Source of the DNA: Mycteria americana
Taxonomy: Eukaryota; Chordata; Aves; Ciconiiformes; Ciconiidae
Direction of reading: 5' to 3'
Length of the DNA stretch: 64,000 bases
Assembly: GCF_035582795.1 (NCBI RefSeq)
Contig: NC_134373.1
Span: forward strand, 29,544,501-29,608,500
Made by a program: the position numbers and the translations under genes. The notes beneath the pieces are model-generated. The model saw nothing but the letters and a program-made list of their open reading frames with translations, was not told where the DNA came from and did not search any database. This document shows positions 50,101-60,722 of the stretch, in pieces (position 1 is the stretch's first letter; each line of letters starts with the position of its first letter).

Positions 50101-52928
50101 GGAATATTTCTGTTCTCTCACGTGCCATTGTAATTATAAGGCATCAAAAAAGCACCACAGCTCCGAGGCTCAGTAGGCACCTTCAGGTAAGCACAATAAA
50201 GGCTAACAAAACTCTCTCTTACCATCAGCAAACTTCTGAGTGTTGCTGGATGAGTTGTTCATTGTTCTAGGGTAATAATTACCTACTGAATGATTGCAGG
50301 ATAAAGCTGACAAATATACTACCCTGGAGACAGAATAAAATGTGCAAGAATGCATTAGAGACAGCATAAAAAGCAAGTCTTTTGGTGTTGCACAGACTAT
50401 CTGTCATGGAAATCACTAGGGCTCTGATGCAAAGTTGACAGCTGCAATGTAAGAAACAAATAGAATAGAACAGAGTAGCTAATCATTTTTTGAAAGATGG
50501 CCTTGTGGCCACAGACATGCTCTGCATCATTAGTCGTGTCACTTGATTACATTCCACTTGCAACCATCTCGTTGCCGTGTTGCTACTACACTTCTCTATG
50601 GCTAAAGGAGATTTCTAAGGCAGTGAAATCGCTGGGATTTCTCTGCCTGGCTTGAAGAGGTGGGTTAATTGGCTTAGCCACAGACCACTTCTTAGAAGAG
50701 AGGAGTAGAGACACGTGCAAAGACTACACACAAAAACAGAGCTACTACTTTTGTGGATCCACAGATTCAAAATGCCTCCCAGTTTTGCGTGGTTTTGTGA
50801 CACTACTGCTGACAGCGGTACCAGCATCATCACTTCTACATTTTTATGCTGTATGTTTAGAACATAATTGCTAAACTCACTCTTTGCATAACATCATAAC
50901 CCAGGAACTATTGGGTCCTAAGCATCATGAAAAATGCCTGTTGTGCCAGCAGGCTGTTCATTCTGGTGATGACATGTTAAATAGCAATAAAGTTGGTTCA
51001 CATATTTTTTCACATTTTTCAGAAGCCTCCTGTCTATAGCATTGTGGATGTATTTTGATTAGATATTTCTTAATATCTATTCCTTATTAGATTTCTTCTC
51101 CTTGTATATGATTTGCTTTATTTGTTTTATTTATGTATGACCTAATGTTGGTGAAATTCTGCTTTTTCTCCTGCCCGTGTAAACTGAGAACAACTCTGAA
51201 ACTTAGATTGATACTGAGCCCTCTGAGAGGAAAATTTGGCCATTGCTACATAATTTAACTACATTTAATTGATCCACAGCTGTAGTATGAACACACTAGG
51301 AATGGATTTTCCATATTGTTTTGCTATCTAAGCATATAGGTGGAATTTACAGATTTCTTCTCAAGATGTAGAAAGAATTTAAGCAACTAACTCTCAGGTT
51401 GTAGTGGACAACCTGTTTCCTTAGGCATTTGTAAATCCTTGGAGGCTCTTTGCCATGTTTTTGACCACCAAAGACATTGAAATACTGAAAATCTGCCACT
51501 CTCGCCTTAGATTCTTGCTGTGTAAGCAGAATAGAAGGATGTTGCATGGCTCAGGCTGTGTGCTGGACGTTTTCCCGTTCAATAAAAAGAACTCTGCATA
51601 GAGATGCGTTTCTGGCCAGAACAGCCGACAGACCTTAGCTCTTGTTATGCTGGGGAAGCTCAGCCTACAGCAATGCACCCCTGATAGGAGTCTTTAAAAC
51701 AATGTAGTCTGCTGCCCCGCACTCCTGCAGGTGCAGTTTCATCTCCGTGACTATGGGCAGGCCAAAAGCATAGGACAAAAGCATGTTTTCAAGCCTGCAA
51801 TCCTTCAGCAGCCTTTGTGACATGAATTTTAATATCAGAAAGTGAAAAATTGACTTATGTTCCACATATCACAAAGAATTAAGGGCCCCTCGCATCCCAG
51901 TTTGCCTGCTGAGGCTGAATGGGAAGGAGCGGTTGTCCCCTGAGGCTACACCCCAGCAGAGCAGGACCCCCTTATATTTTGCTTCGGCAAACACCTTTCT
52001 TTGTGACCTTCAAAGCCTCAAAATGCTCCGTGGTTACAAAAGGTTCTTAAAGGGTCCTTCCTCTCTCGCACATCTTCACAAAGCTTTTATTTCAGTGCTG
52101 TGATAGGATTTCAGTTTTACCAGTTCTAGCTTTATTCCAGCAGTAACTTTCAAAGAGTTATAACTAGGCTGTGTTTCCCCAGCTCCTGTAATCCTATACC
52201 ACAAAAGAAGTTATATAAATGAGGTACATTATTATTATTATTATATTTTACCACAAGAACTGACGTTATAATTAGGTACTGTATCCACTTTGTAATCACT
52301 ATGGCTTTAATTTCCAATCAAAAGCATCAAAGTCTGAAGAGAGTGACCCCGCTATTGAACAATTCCTTTTCATTTTCCTTGACAATGAATTTTCAAAGGT
52401 AAAAGGGGGGCAGGGAGGAATGATATTTTATTCTAAGCTTCTACATAATTATAGCAATTACAGAAACCTTTCATGTGCTTGGTCAGCTTTTACTGCTCAC
52501 GTTTAGCTGTTGGTTAGAAGTGTCTATGAAAGTTATAATGCGTTTGGTGCACCAGAGTCTGTCCCACCATTATAAATACCAGCTAGACAGACTAATGATT
52601 GCAGAGCTTAGTGGAAAAGGTTAGTAATAAATATGGAGGGTGTTAGTACAGGTAACACAAAAGGAATTTAGAAATCTACTTCAGCAAATTGCTGTGTGCT
52701 ATTTTACCTGTTTCTTACTCTCTCTTGTTATTAGCGGTGTTAAAGCAGCACCTAAATGCCACTGTAAAGACTCAGGCTCCGTTGTGCTAGATATTCAACA
52801 AAACACAAAAGGAAGCCTTGTCCTAGAAAGGTTTGCTGCCGTACTGCACCCCAAAGGTCCAGAGCACAGAAACTGTTTAAGTGGTAAAAGTTCTTCTGCC
52901 GTAAACTACTTCTCAATTAGAATGAATT
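44164..52928. other. AT-rich unique noncoding DNA
   Basis: No gene is supported over 8.8 kb. The 46.85-47.76 kb stretch is A/G-rich with many Lys/Glu/Arg-type codons in all frames and faintly recalls decayed LINE coding sequence, but no motif supports that. A 103-codon frame at 52640-52951 begins at GTG and runs into the LTR, so it is not a gene. A short TTA run lies near 52,230. Confidence 0.5.
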
Positions 52929-53192
52929 TGTCCTGGTTTCGGCTGGGATAGAGTTGATTTCCCTCCTAGTGGCTGGTGTAGTGCTGTGTTTTGGGTTTTA
53001 GTATGAGAGTAGTGTTGATAGCGCGCTGATGTTTTGGCTGTTGCTGAGCGGTATTTACACTGGTCAAAGACTTTTTTTTTCAGCTCCCCATGCTCTGCCG
53101 GGTGCCCAGGAAGCTGGGAGGGGACACGGCCGGGATTGTTGATCCAAACTGACCAAAGGGCTGTTCCATACCACATGGCGTCATGCTCAGCA

Positions 53193-53198
53193 TATAAA
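53193..53198 (+). promoter_or_regulatory. TATA box of LTR copy 2
   Basis: TATAAA follows the conserved GGCGTCATGCTCAG block, at the position where the other three copies read TATAGAAA. By position it is the U3 core promoter. This is the only copy in the window with a consensus TATA box; activity is not shown. Confidence 0.5.
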
Positions 53199-53352
53199 GC
53201 TGGGGAAGCAGAAAGAAGGGGGGACATTCGGAGTGATGGCGTCTGTCTTCCCAAGTAACCGTTACGTGTGATGGAGCCCTGCTTTCCTGGAGATGGCTGA
53301 ACACCTGCCTGCCCACGGGAAGGAGTGAATGAATTCCTTGCTTCGCTTTGCT

Positions 53353-53362
53353 CGCGCGCGCG
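53353..53362. repeat. (CG)5 run inside LTR copy 2
   Basis: Five consecutive CG dinucleotides lie between GCTTTGCT and GCTTTTGC. Such runs are unusual in CpG-depleted vertebrate DNA and are Z-DNA-prone. Their survival suggests a fairly young insertion or lack of methylation. Confidence 0.8.
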
Positions 53363-53377
53363 GCTTTTGCTTTCCCT

Positions 53378-53383
53378 ATTAAA
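53378..53383 (+). promoter_or_regulatory. Polyadenylation-like signal of LTR copy 2
   Basis: ATTAAA in the phrase CTATTAAACTGTCC. The same phrase occurs at the corresponding site of copy 1 (ATTAAACTGTTC) and, changed to ATTGAACTG, in copy 3, so it is probably the R-region polyadenylation signal of the family. Confidence 0.5.
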
Positions 53384-53504
53384 CTGTCCATATCTCAACC
53401 CACGAGTGTTCTCACTTTTCTGATTCTCTTCCCCATCCCACCACGGGGGGAGTGAGCAAGCGGCTGTGTGGGGCTTAGTTGCCGTCTGGGGCTAAACCAC
53501 GACA

Positions 53505-54335
53505 GAATTATACCAAAAAACCTGACATTGTTATTTTTTCACTAGTATAACTGTGTGTCCCCCAGCCCAGGGCTTTTCCTGATGCAGGTATGTTAACAAG
53601 AGCTGAAGAAAAAGGGTCAAATATTTGAGTGGCAGAGAAGTGCCCAAATTTCTGTGTAAATGCATTAGGCAGCCAGAGTGGGTAGGCCAGCGAGAAGCAG
53701 AGGAGATCAGATCTGCCATGGGCCACAGAGCAGAGGCTTCCCAGCCCTGAGAGCAACAGAAATGCCAAGACTCACTGAAACTCTTCAGAGGGATTTTTCC
53801 TTGAATGAAAAATCCAAGATATTTTCTTAAGCACTGAAAGCAAAGCAGAAAGAGAGGTTTCAGCCTGCTTGCCTCTTTGGAGATGCGAGCAGCTGAATGG
53901 AAAGGATTATATGACTAGAAAAACTGCAGCCAAAGAAACATCAGTTGGGGACTGTGAATCAGTCCAAGTTGTTCAATAAGCAGTGGAGTTCACTGATCAG
54001 TGAACTTACTAAGCCATTCAAATGGCTGAGTAAGTTCTAAAGTTGCCTGACTGGGTTGTCTCAGTGTTTTCAAAGCACAAAGGGGTTTTTGTTAACATTA
54101 TCAATATCTTTTTGTTCTGAAATTTACTTTAAAAATAGTTAAAAGTTAAATGTCAAAATGCTATGTATTGACATTATCACACCATTTCCACTGTTTTGAG
54201 TTTGGTTTCATTTTCTTTTCATTCATCTGTTTATTGATATTTTTAAGATTCTGATTTTTCAGTCTCTTTTGAGGTGGAATTTTTTTACTCTGCATGTTCT
54301 CACAGGAGAAGAAAATCATTGCTGCCTACTTCTAC
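53505..54335. other. Spacer between LTR copies 2 and 3
   Basis: This is 831 bp of unique DNA with no retroviral internal sequence, which shows that copies 2 and 3 are independent insertions and not the two ends of one provirus. No gene is recognised. Confidence 0.6.
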
Positions 54336-54897
54336 TGTCCTGGTTTTAGCTGGGATAGAGTTTGTTTTCTTCCTAGTAGCTGGTATAGTGCTGTGTTTGG
54401 GATTTAGGATAAGAATAATGTTGATAACACACTGATGTTTTAGTTGGTGCTCAGTAATGTTTACACTGGTCAAGGACTTTTCAGCTTCCCCTGCTCTGCC
54501 AGGTGCACAAGAAGCTGGGAGGGGGCACAGCCAGGACAGCTGACCCCAACTGGCCCAAGGGCTGTTCCATACCATATGGCGTCATGCTCAGTATAGAAAC
54601 TGGGGGGAGTTGGCCAGGGGACAGGGATCACTGCTCGGGCATGGGTTGGGCATCGGTCAGCAAGCGGTGAGCAATTGCATTGTGCATCACTGTTTTGTAC
54701 ATTCTTTTATCATTATTATTACTATTAGTATTATTATTATTTTTTCTCTTCCTCTGCTGACCTATTGAACTGTCTTTATCTCAACCCACAGTTTCACTTT
54801 TTTTTCTGATTCTCTCCCCCGTCCCACTGTGGGGCGGGGAGAGGGTGAGCGAGCAGCTGTGTGGTGCTTAGTTGCCAACTGGGGTTAAACCACGACA
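54336..54897 (+). mobile_element. Solo LTR of the same retroviral family (copy 3)
   Basis: This 562-bp LTR begins TGTCCTGGTTTTAGCTGGGA and ends GGTTAAACCACGACA. It has the central module of copy 1, with TATAGAAA near 54,594, an irregular ATT-rich block near 54,711-54,740 and ATTGAACTG in place of the polyadenylation-like ATTAAACTG. The flanks match over 6 bp, TTCTAC (54330-54335 and 54898-54903), not the 5 bp of copies 1 and 2. Either a 6-bp duplication occurred or one base was added at the 3' end. No internal genes. Confidence 0.92.
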
Positions 54898-55523
54898 TTC
54901 TACTCAGAGTTTTTGTTTGCTTAAAGACAACATTTTGCAAGAAAAATTAAAACACGATTATTTCTTATCCTATCCTGATAATTTTACTCATACCAGCTAT
55001 TGAATTCCTACAAAAGTCTATGATTAACATGAAAGAAACAGGCAATATTTTGAGACCAGATATTTAATTTAGTGTTTGATACCCTAGATTATTCTGTCCT
55101 ACCAATCTTAATTTCTTAATATTCTTAATATTCCCTGATAATATTCTTAGCAGTATATGTAGTCTTCCAGGTAGAAGCTAAGAGAGGAAGTCTTGCATGC
55201 TGTGTGTGCCTACCTGTCATATGCTCTGTGCCTGATTGATATTAACTCAATCCATCATAAATCTTCACTTCCATTTCTCTTATTATCTCATTCATTTTCC
55301 TCCACCATATTATAACCTCCAATCCTCTTTTCCTTCATGAGTTTCATGGCACTCAGGTATCTGGTCTGTTTGCCTGACCTTTCATAATAAGAGAACTTCC
55401 ATCTTCATAACTTCATAACTTCCATCATACCTTTTTCATTCATAACATTTTCTCTGTCACTGATGCTCTCTCTTGGGCTTGGTTCATTTTCTTAGCCTTA
55501 AAAATGGTCTCAGAAGCTTCCAT
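54898..55523. other. Unique noncoding DNA between LTRs
   Basis: AT-rich sequence without gene or recognised repeat. Confidence 0.55.
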
Positions 55524-55635
55524 TGAGGGGAGAAGGAAAAAGAATAAAAAAAGGAAAAGGTGGGGGGAATGGCAAAAAAAGGAAAAGTGTGGAAAAAAAG
55601 GAATGAGAAAGGAAAAAAGGGAAAAGGAAATACGG
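55524..55635 (+). repeat. Polypurine tract (A/G-rich low complexity)
   Basis: About 110 bp consist almost only of A and G (GGGGAGAAGGAAAAAGAATA and similar), with few pyrimidines. Homopurine tracts can form triplex DNA. The tract keeps three overlapping frames open on both strands, none meaningful. Confidence 0.85.
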
Positions 55636-55756
55636 GTTCCACAAACTCTTTACCCATTTTCTCCATTTTTCCACCAGCTTTCGTTCTGAGTGCAAATCCT
55701 TCAGTTATGTAATCTACTTTCTACATGAATTCCTCATTGATTATCCCCTCCCTTGG

Positions 55757-56336
55757 TGTTGTGGTCTAGCCCCAGTCGGCAACCAAGCCCCACACAGCCG
55801 CTCACTCACCCTCCCCCCCCAGTGGGATGGGAGAGAGAATCAGAAGAGCAAAAGTAAGAAAACTCATGGGTTGAGATAAGAACAGTCTAATAATTTGAAC
55901 AAAATAATAATAATAATAATAATAAATTGTAATGAGAAGGAAAACAACAAGAGAGCGAGAGAGGAACAAAACCCAGGAAAAAAAAACAAGTGATGCAACC
56001 GCTCACCACCTGCTGACCAACACCCAGCCAGCCCCCAGGCAGCGATCGCTACCCCCGGCCAACTCCCCCCAGTTTCTATACTGGGCATGACGCCATATGG
56101 TATGGAACAGCCCTTGGGCCAGTTGGGGTCAGCTGTCCCAGCTGTGCCCCCTCCCAGCTTCTTGTGCGCCTGGCAGAGCAGGGGAAGCTGAAAAGTCCTT
56201 GACCAGTGTAAGCGCTACTTAGCAACAACTACAACATCAGTGTGTTATCAACATTATTCTCATCCTAAATCCAAACCACAGCACTATACCAGCTACTAGG
56301 AAGAAAATTAACTCTATCCCAGCTGAAACCAGGACA
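55757..56336 (-). mobile_element. Solo LTR of the same retroviral family, inverted (copy 4)
   Basis: Read on the minus strand, this 580-bp LTR starts TGTCCTGGTTTCAGCTGGGA and ends GGGGCTAGACCACAACA. The central module is that of copies 1 and 3, with TATAGAAA and an (ATT)n block (plus-strand AAT run about 55904-55926). Flanks are CTTGG (55752-55756) and ATTGG (56337-56341), a 5-bp target-site duplication with one mismatch. It has no internal genes and lies opposite in orientation to copy 3, 860 bp away. Confidence 0.92.
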
Positions 56337-59300
56337 ATTGGCTATTTACTTTTTTCCTTTTATTTCAAATAGATAGTCTTTTCTGAAGTATCTTCCAAGT
56401 ATAACAATTCTTTTCACAGCCTTAGTTTTCCACCACCTTTGACCCAGGCAAAAGCAATCTTCTGCACAAGGCAGTGTTGTGTTTTTGTGGGCCACTTGGG
56501 CTACTTGGGTATAGGGTTGCTTGAGTATAGGCAGGGCTGCCTTGACTCTGTTTTTAAAATCCACATGTTTCAACATGGAGGAATTTTATGGCTCTGTGAT
56601 TTCCATGCTATCACTATAAGCAGTGGTATAATGATTAGTGGTACACTATGTATATATATTTCCAAAGACAACATGTACATTGACTAACTCTTGCTGTCCC
56701 ATAGCATCTCCCATTATCAAAAATTAGAGAACAATTTAATGACAAGGGAAGGAAAATGCAAGCAATAGCTAAAGATTATTTTTCCCAAGAGCTTTTCTCA
56801 GGTGTACAGAAAATGCCCGTAGACCTTCCCATACAATAAGGGTATTGCTTGAGTGTCTCCCATACCATCCATACTTGTGACACCTCACCAGAGCACAGCA
56901 TGGGGCGTTGGGGCCATGGAAAGAGCAGTGAGTTGTTCTGATACGCATGGCACATTCACAGTCAAAATCTGATTCAGAAGAAACTCTTCCAAATCCATCT
57001 AGAGAGTCTCAGGGTTTCCTTAATAAGTCTCAAAGCTCTCAAATCTGCTTCATTCTACTCATAAATCTATTAAATCTTGGGTGAATTAACATTTTATTCT
57101 CCTTCCTCATTACAAGAATATATGTGTTATTATCCATACTGTTTAAAGAGCTTTTTACCACTCTATGATTTTTTTCCCTTTGGTAGTGTTTTGGGCTTGA
57201 TCCAGATGCCTTCACAACTTGGCCTTTCTCATACAGAGAGAGATTTACTTTCCTAAACCCAGGTACTAAATTCTCAAATTATGATTTAAGTGGACATTTA
57301 CTATCATGTTAGATCGCTATTAGAAGCATCATTCTCATTCAAAGTATCCAGGAAAGTACAACTTTAGAAATGAGCCATGCCAGTGACCAGAATTATAGAC
57401 CAGTTTTGTGCTGCTATATATAGCTGTGCAGGCTCCTAAAGTCAGGCAGTTCCTCTTTATTTAATGGCTCTTTCTAAGAATTTCAGAAGTACTCAGCCCT
57501 CTGTGCAAATGGTTACTATCACTAAGCATATGATACGGGTGCATGGGAAAAGGTGCTCCTCTCAGCTGTTTGATTGTTAGATATCTTAGTGCTCATCATT
57601 TACTGGACATCAGCATCATCCCTAATGCTATGCAAATCCAAGGCTTATAAAAGCGTGGATCATTAGGGCTATTTTGCCAAGCCTTTATGAAGGTGTTCCA
57701 GGGATTCACTGAACCCATTATTTATCTTTTGTTGTCTTAAAAGGTCAATCTGTAGCAAATTAGTAAGTGTAAATTACATTGCAGAAGCAATAATGAATAT
57801 ATTCTACACCAGAGACCCAATGCAACAGAGAGCATTGAGGATTGTAAGGCATAGTGGTGACACTGGCCTGGGTCTGAAAATCAAAATGCACTAATCCATA
57901 AATTTAATTTTCCCATGTGACATATAATTTTAACAGAGGTATTTACAGTGTGGGCACCCACACCCATTACAGAAGATGATAAACATATTTTGAGCCAAGA
58001 CTCCCGCACACACCCCCCAAAACATTAGCATTTCATTTCAAATTCAGATGCTGCTTTCTTCAAGCCTCAAGACTAGAGTCAAACCACTCCTCCAAAGCAA
58101 GAAAAATGTTAGTTAGTCATTGGGACCAACATATTTTATATTCATTTGCTTTCTAAGGTTATAGCTTTTCTTTCCAGTACACCTAGCCTTTGCCCAGTGA
58201 TTTCTTTCTCTTTTTTTCCAAACTAATTCTTTCCTATTCCATAAATGGTCTATTTAAAAACAGAAATAGAGATGTATCTGTCAGTATTCCTGTCATCAAG
58301 TGAAAGTGATGCCTCACCAGCAAAAAGGCCTATAGTACCCCCCAGGAAAGATACATAAATTTCACTATTACCCATCATTTCAGCTTTTTAGCTCCTGGAC
58401 AGGAACTGCTAAGAAAAGAGCAATCATTTTATCTCCACACACATAGAAAAGACAGACTATTCTGATTGTAACTTAATAGGCAAGACTGATATAAAAAAAA
58501 AAAAAAAAAAGTAGTTTACAGGGGAAAAATACTGTAAGTTAATAATCAGCATATATTGTATAGCACGGAATATTATAAACCTAGTTTTATTACAGGAAAA
58601 ATCACTTATAACTGTGCCAAGTTGCCTGGTGTTAGGACACTACACAAAACTGCTGCTGATTCATGCTGGTTGACAGCCAGACCAGGTGGGTCTTACTAGC
58701 TTTAACTCAAGAGTGCAGAACTGGGGAGACCCCCTCAAAGGCAGAGGAAATCAAGGACACACAAAGTCCAAGGGCCTGCAGGCAACTAGAGGAAAACAGC
58801 AAACGCAAGCTGAGAGCCAGGTTGTGCCAGAACCAGAAGTCATGGGGTGGAGGCACGTGATGAAGTCCCACAGCCTGTGCTCTGGGGGTCAGACTGAGAC
58901 TGCCCTGGTTCCAGCTGACTTCTGGTGCGCTTCATCTATGAGGAAGGTCAGATTGAGGTTTACCTGTCATGTAGGTCAATATCAGTGCTTTTTTCTGTTT
59001 TCTGTTGTTAATATGCAGAGATCTGCTTCTGTACTTGTGAATTATTTGCAGCAGAGTTATGATGGTGCAATTTGTCTTCTGTTTTTAAAGCTTTCCTTTC
59101 TTTTATTTACATTATAGCACCTCTGATTCTCCCCTGCTCAGTAGACCTTGTCTGGGCTGAGATTCCTCTGCAATTAGAAGGGCTGGTTGAGTAAAAGACT
59201 CAATCCTGCAGTAAAAGACTGACTGTGCAGCTCCTTATCTGAACAAAATGTGTTTGCTAAAATCTAGACATATCCTCTTGGCCCAGATCTATATGAACTA

Positions 59301-60229
59301 CTGTGTGTGTGATTTGGGGGGGATTTTTTGGTGAAGTTTCTGCTGGGTAATGAAGGAGATGTATTCTTTTCCACTCTCTTCCTTTGTTACTTCCTCCTAT
59401 CACAATATTTCAAATTCTTTCCCAAAGTTTTCCCATCAGTATTGCTCTCACCACTCCACAAATTGTATCTTTTCCTTCTCAATCTCCAGCCCATTTTTTA
59501 TTATTCCTCTGATAATCAACAGAGGTTATGATCAGCAGTTTTTGATATCCTGGTATGTCAGTTAAGTTTTTAACATTGCAATATAAGATTGGGGTCAATG
59601 GCATGGGTTGCTGTAAATTCACAGTAGGGGACTGTCTATTTAGCTATGAACTTTTTCAGATCAGACTAAGGGAAGCAGTTGTAGAAAGTCAACTGCACAG
59701 CCAAGGTCATAGACAAAAAAAAATGGGAATTGAAAACTTGATTTTGGGATCCCAAGATAAAATAATGATTAATTTTCACTAATTTAGTGCTTTGCAAAAC
59801 CACTCTAAGGTTATTTCAGCAATCTGTTCTTCTTGGTGATCTCCTGAAGCCTGGTGCTATAAAATCTCACAATTTATTGCCAGTTATAAGATTTTTTATG
59901 TGTTCTCTTAGAAGCCCTCATCTTCTGAGAATGGTGATAATCTTTGATAATTTCAGCAGATATTTACAAAATAATAGACTTTCTTACCTCTGATGGAAAT
60001 GAGATGTTCAAAAAGATGAATTTTAAGGAATCCAACACTGCATGAGAAATAAGCATATATTTATTCCAAAAGTTCCCTGCATTATTATTTCATAATAATT
60101 TTAATGGCTGAGGTCTGTTTTCAAGAGTTTAGGCTGCTAATATTGGAGCATCTTTAAAAAGCTCTGAAAGCTGAGACAAACTGATCATAAATCAACAAAG
60201 CCAAGCTGTTACAAACCCCCAGAAATTTT
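56337..60229. other. Unique noncoding DNA
   Basis: No gene is supported. An 18-A run lies at 58493-58510. A moderately GC-rich patch at 58.6-58.95 kb has two overlapping plus-strand frames (58663-58860, 58686-59117) without a domain; it is unexplained and may be an old repeat or noncoding exon. A TATATATA string lies near 57,414. Confidence 0.5.
58493..58510 (+). repeat. Poly(A) tract, about 18 A
   Basis: An uninterrupted run of A preceded by GATAT. No upstream retrocopy is recognised. Confidence 0.9.
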
Positions 60230-60722
60230 AATATGAGAGAGATTGTCACCAGAAAATCACATGAAATAATTTTCCCACACAGTGCTAGTATAGATTCACC
60301 TGGAATACTGTGTCAAGTTTTAGGAGCGTTGTGTCAAGAAATATGTGGAGAAAGTTCAAGGGATGTCAATTCTCTGAGGGAATTGGGGTTGCTTAGCTTA
60401 AAGAAACCAGAAAGAGGGCACGGATAAATCTCCAACAACCTGAAAGGATGATGGTAAAATAATCTATTTTTCATACCCATGGCCTCTGGGATAAGGAGCA
60501 ATGGACTTAAAACTGCAGCAACATGTAGATTAAATATTAAGGAAATTAACATTAGAAAGATTGGTGAAATCCTTGACTAGATTGCCTGGAGAAGCTGTGG
60601 AGGTCTTTAAGAGCAAATCAGACAGTCATCAACAATGATATGAATAGGATTGTCCTACCTTGAAAAATGGAGATAGATCATGTGAGGTCCTTCCTATTAC
60701 TATTCTGCGTTTTTCTGTAATA
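60230..60722 (+). mobile_element. Decayed CR1-type LINE 3' fragment
   Basis: At 60300-60320 the sequence reads Leu-Glu-Tyr-Cys-Val-Lys-Phe followed by a stop, matching the conserved CR1 ORF2 phrase L-E-Y-C-V-Q-F-W, with the Trp codon changed to TAG. In order follow GAATTGGGGTTGCTTAGC (60380), ATAAGGAGCAATGGACTTAA (60491), a 'TTAGAAAGATTGGTGAAATCC' region (60552), TGGAGAAGCTGTGGAGGTC (60587) and a tail GTGAGGTCCTTCCTATTACTATTCTG near 60,687-60,712. This is the order of the CR1 C-terminal coding region and 3' end. It is 5'-truncated, as is usual for CR1, and inactivated. The 60233-60427 open frame is part of it. Confidence 0.8.

Larger units (their letters stand above)
52929..53504 (+). mobile_element. 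Solo LTR of the same retroviral family, second subfamily (copy 2)
   Basis: This 576-bp LTR begins TGTCCTGGTTTCGGCTGGGA, ends GGCTAAACCACGACA and has a perfect 5-bp target-site duplication, GAATT (52924-52928 and 53505-53509). The first 270 bp and last 120 bp match the other copies. The middle (about 53200-53370) is unrelated to theirs, including GTAACCGTTACGTGTGATGG, and has no (TTA)n block. It keeps an intact TATAAA at 53193 and a (CG)5 run. Long minus-strand frames (52913-53398, 53080-53391) merely read through it. No internal retroviral genes are present. Confidence 0.93.

Noticed and set aside
52640..52951. 103-codon frame with a hydrophobic, signal-like N-terminal part and CHC motif
   Set aside because: It starts at GTG, ends inside LTR copy 2 and matches no known secreted family.
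52913..53398. 161- and 103-codon minus-strand frames
   Set aside because: They are antisense read-through of solo LTR copy 2; an LTR does not code for protein on that strand.
52929..54897. LTR copies 2 and 3 as the two ends of one provirus
   Set aside because: They belong to different subfamilies, each has its own flanking duplication, and the 831-bp spacer has no retroviral coding sequence.
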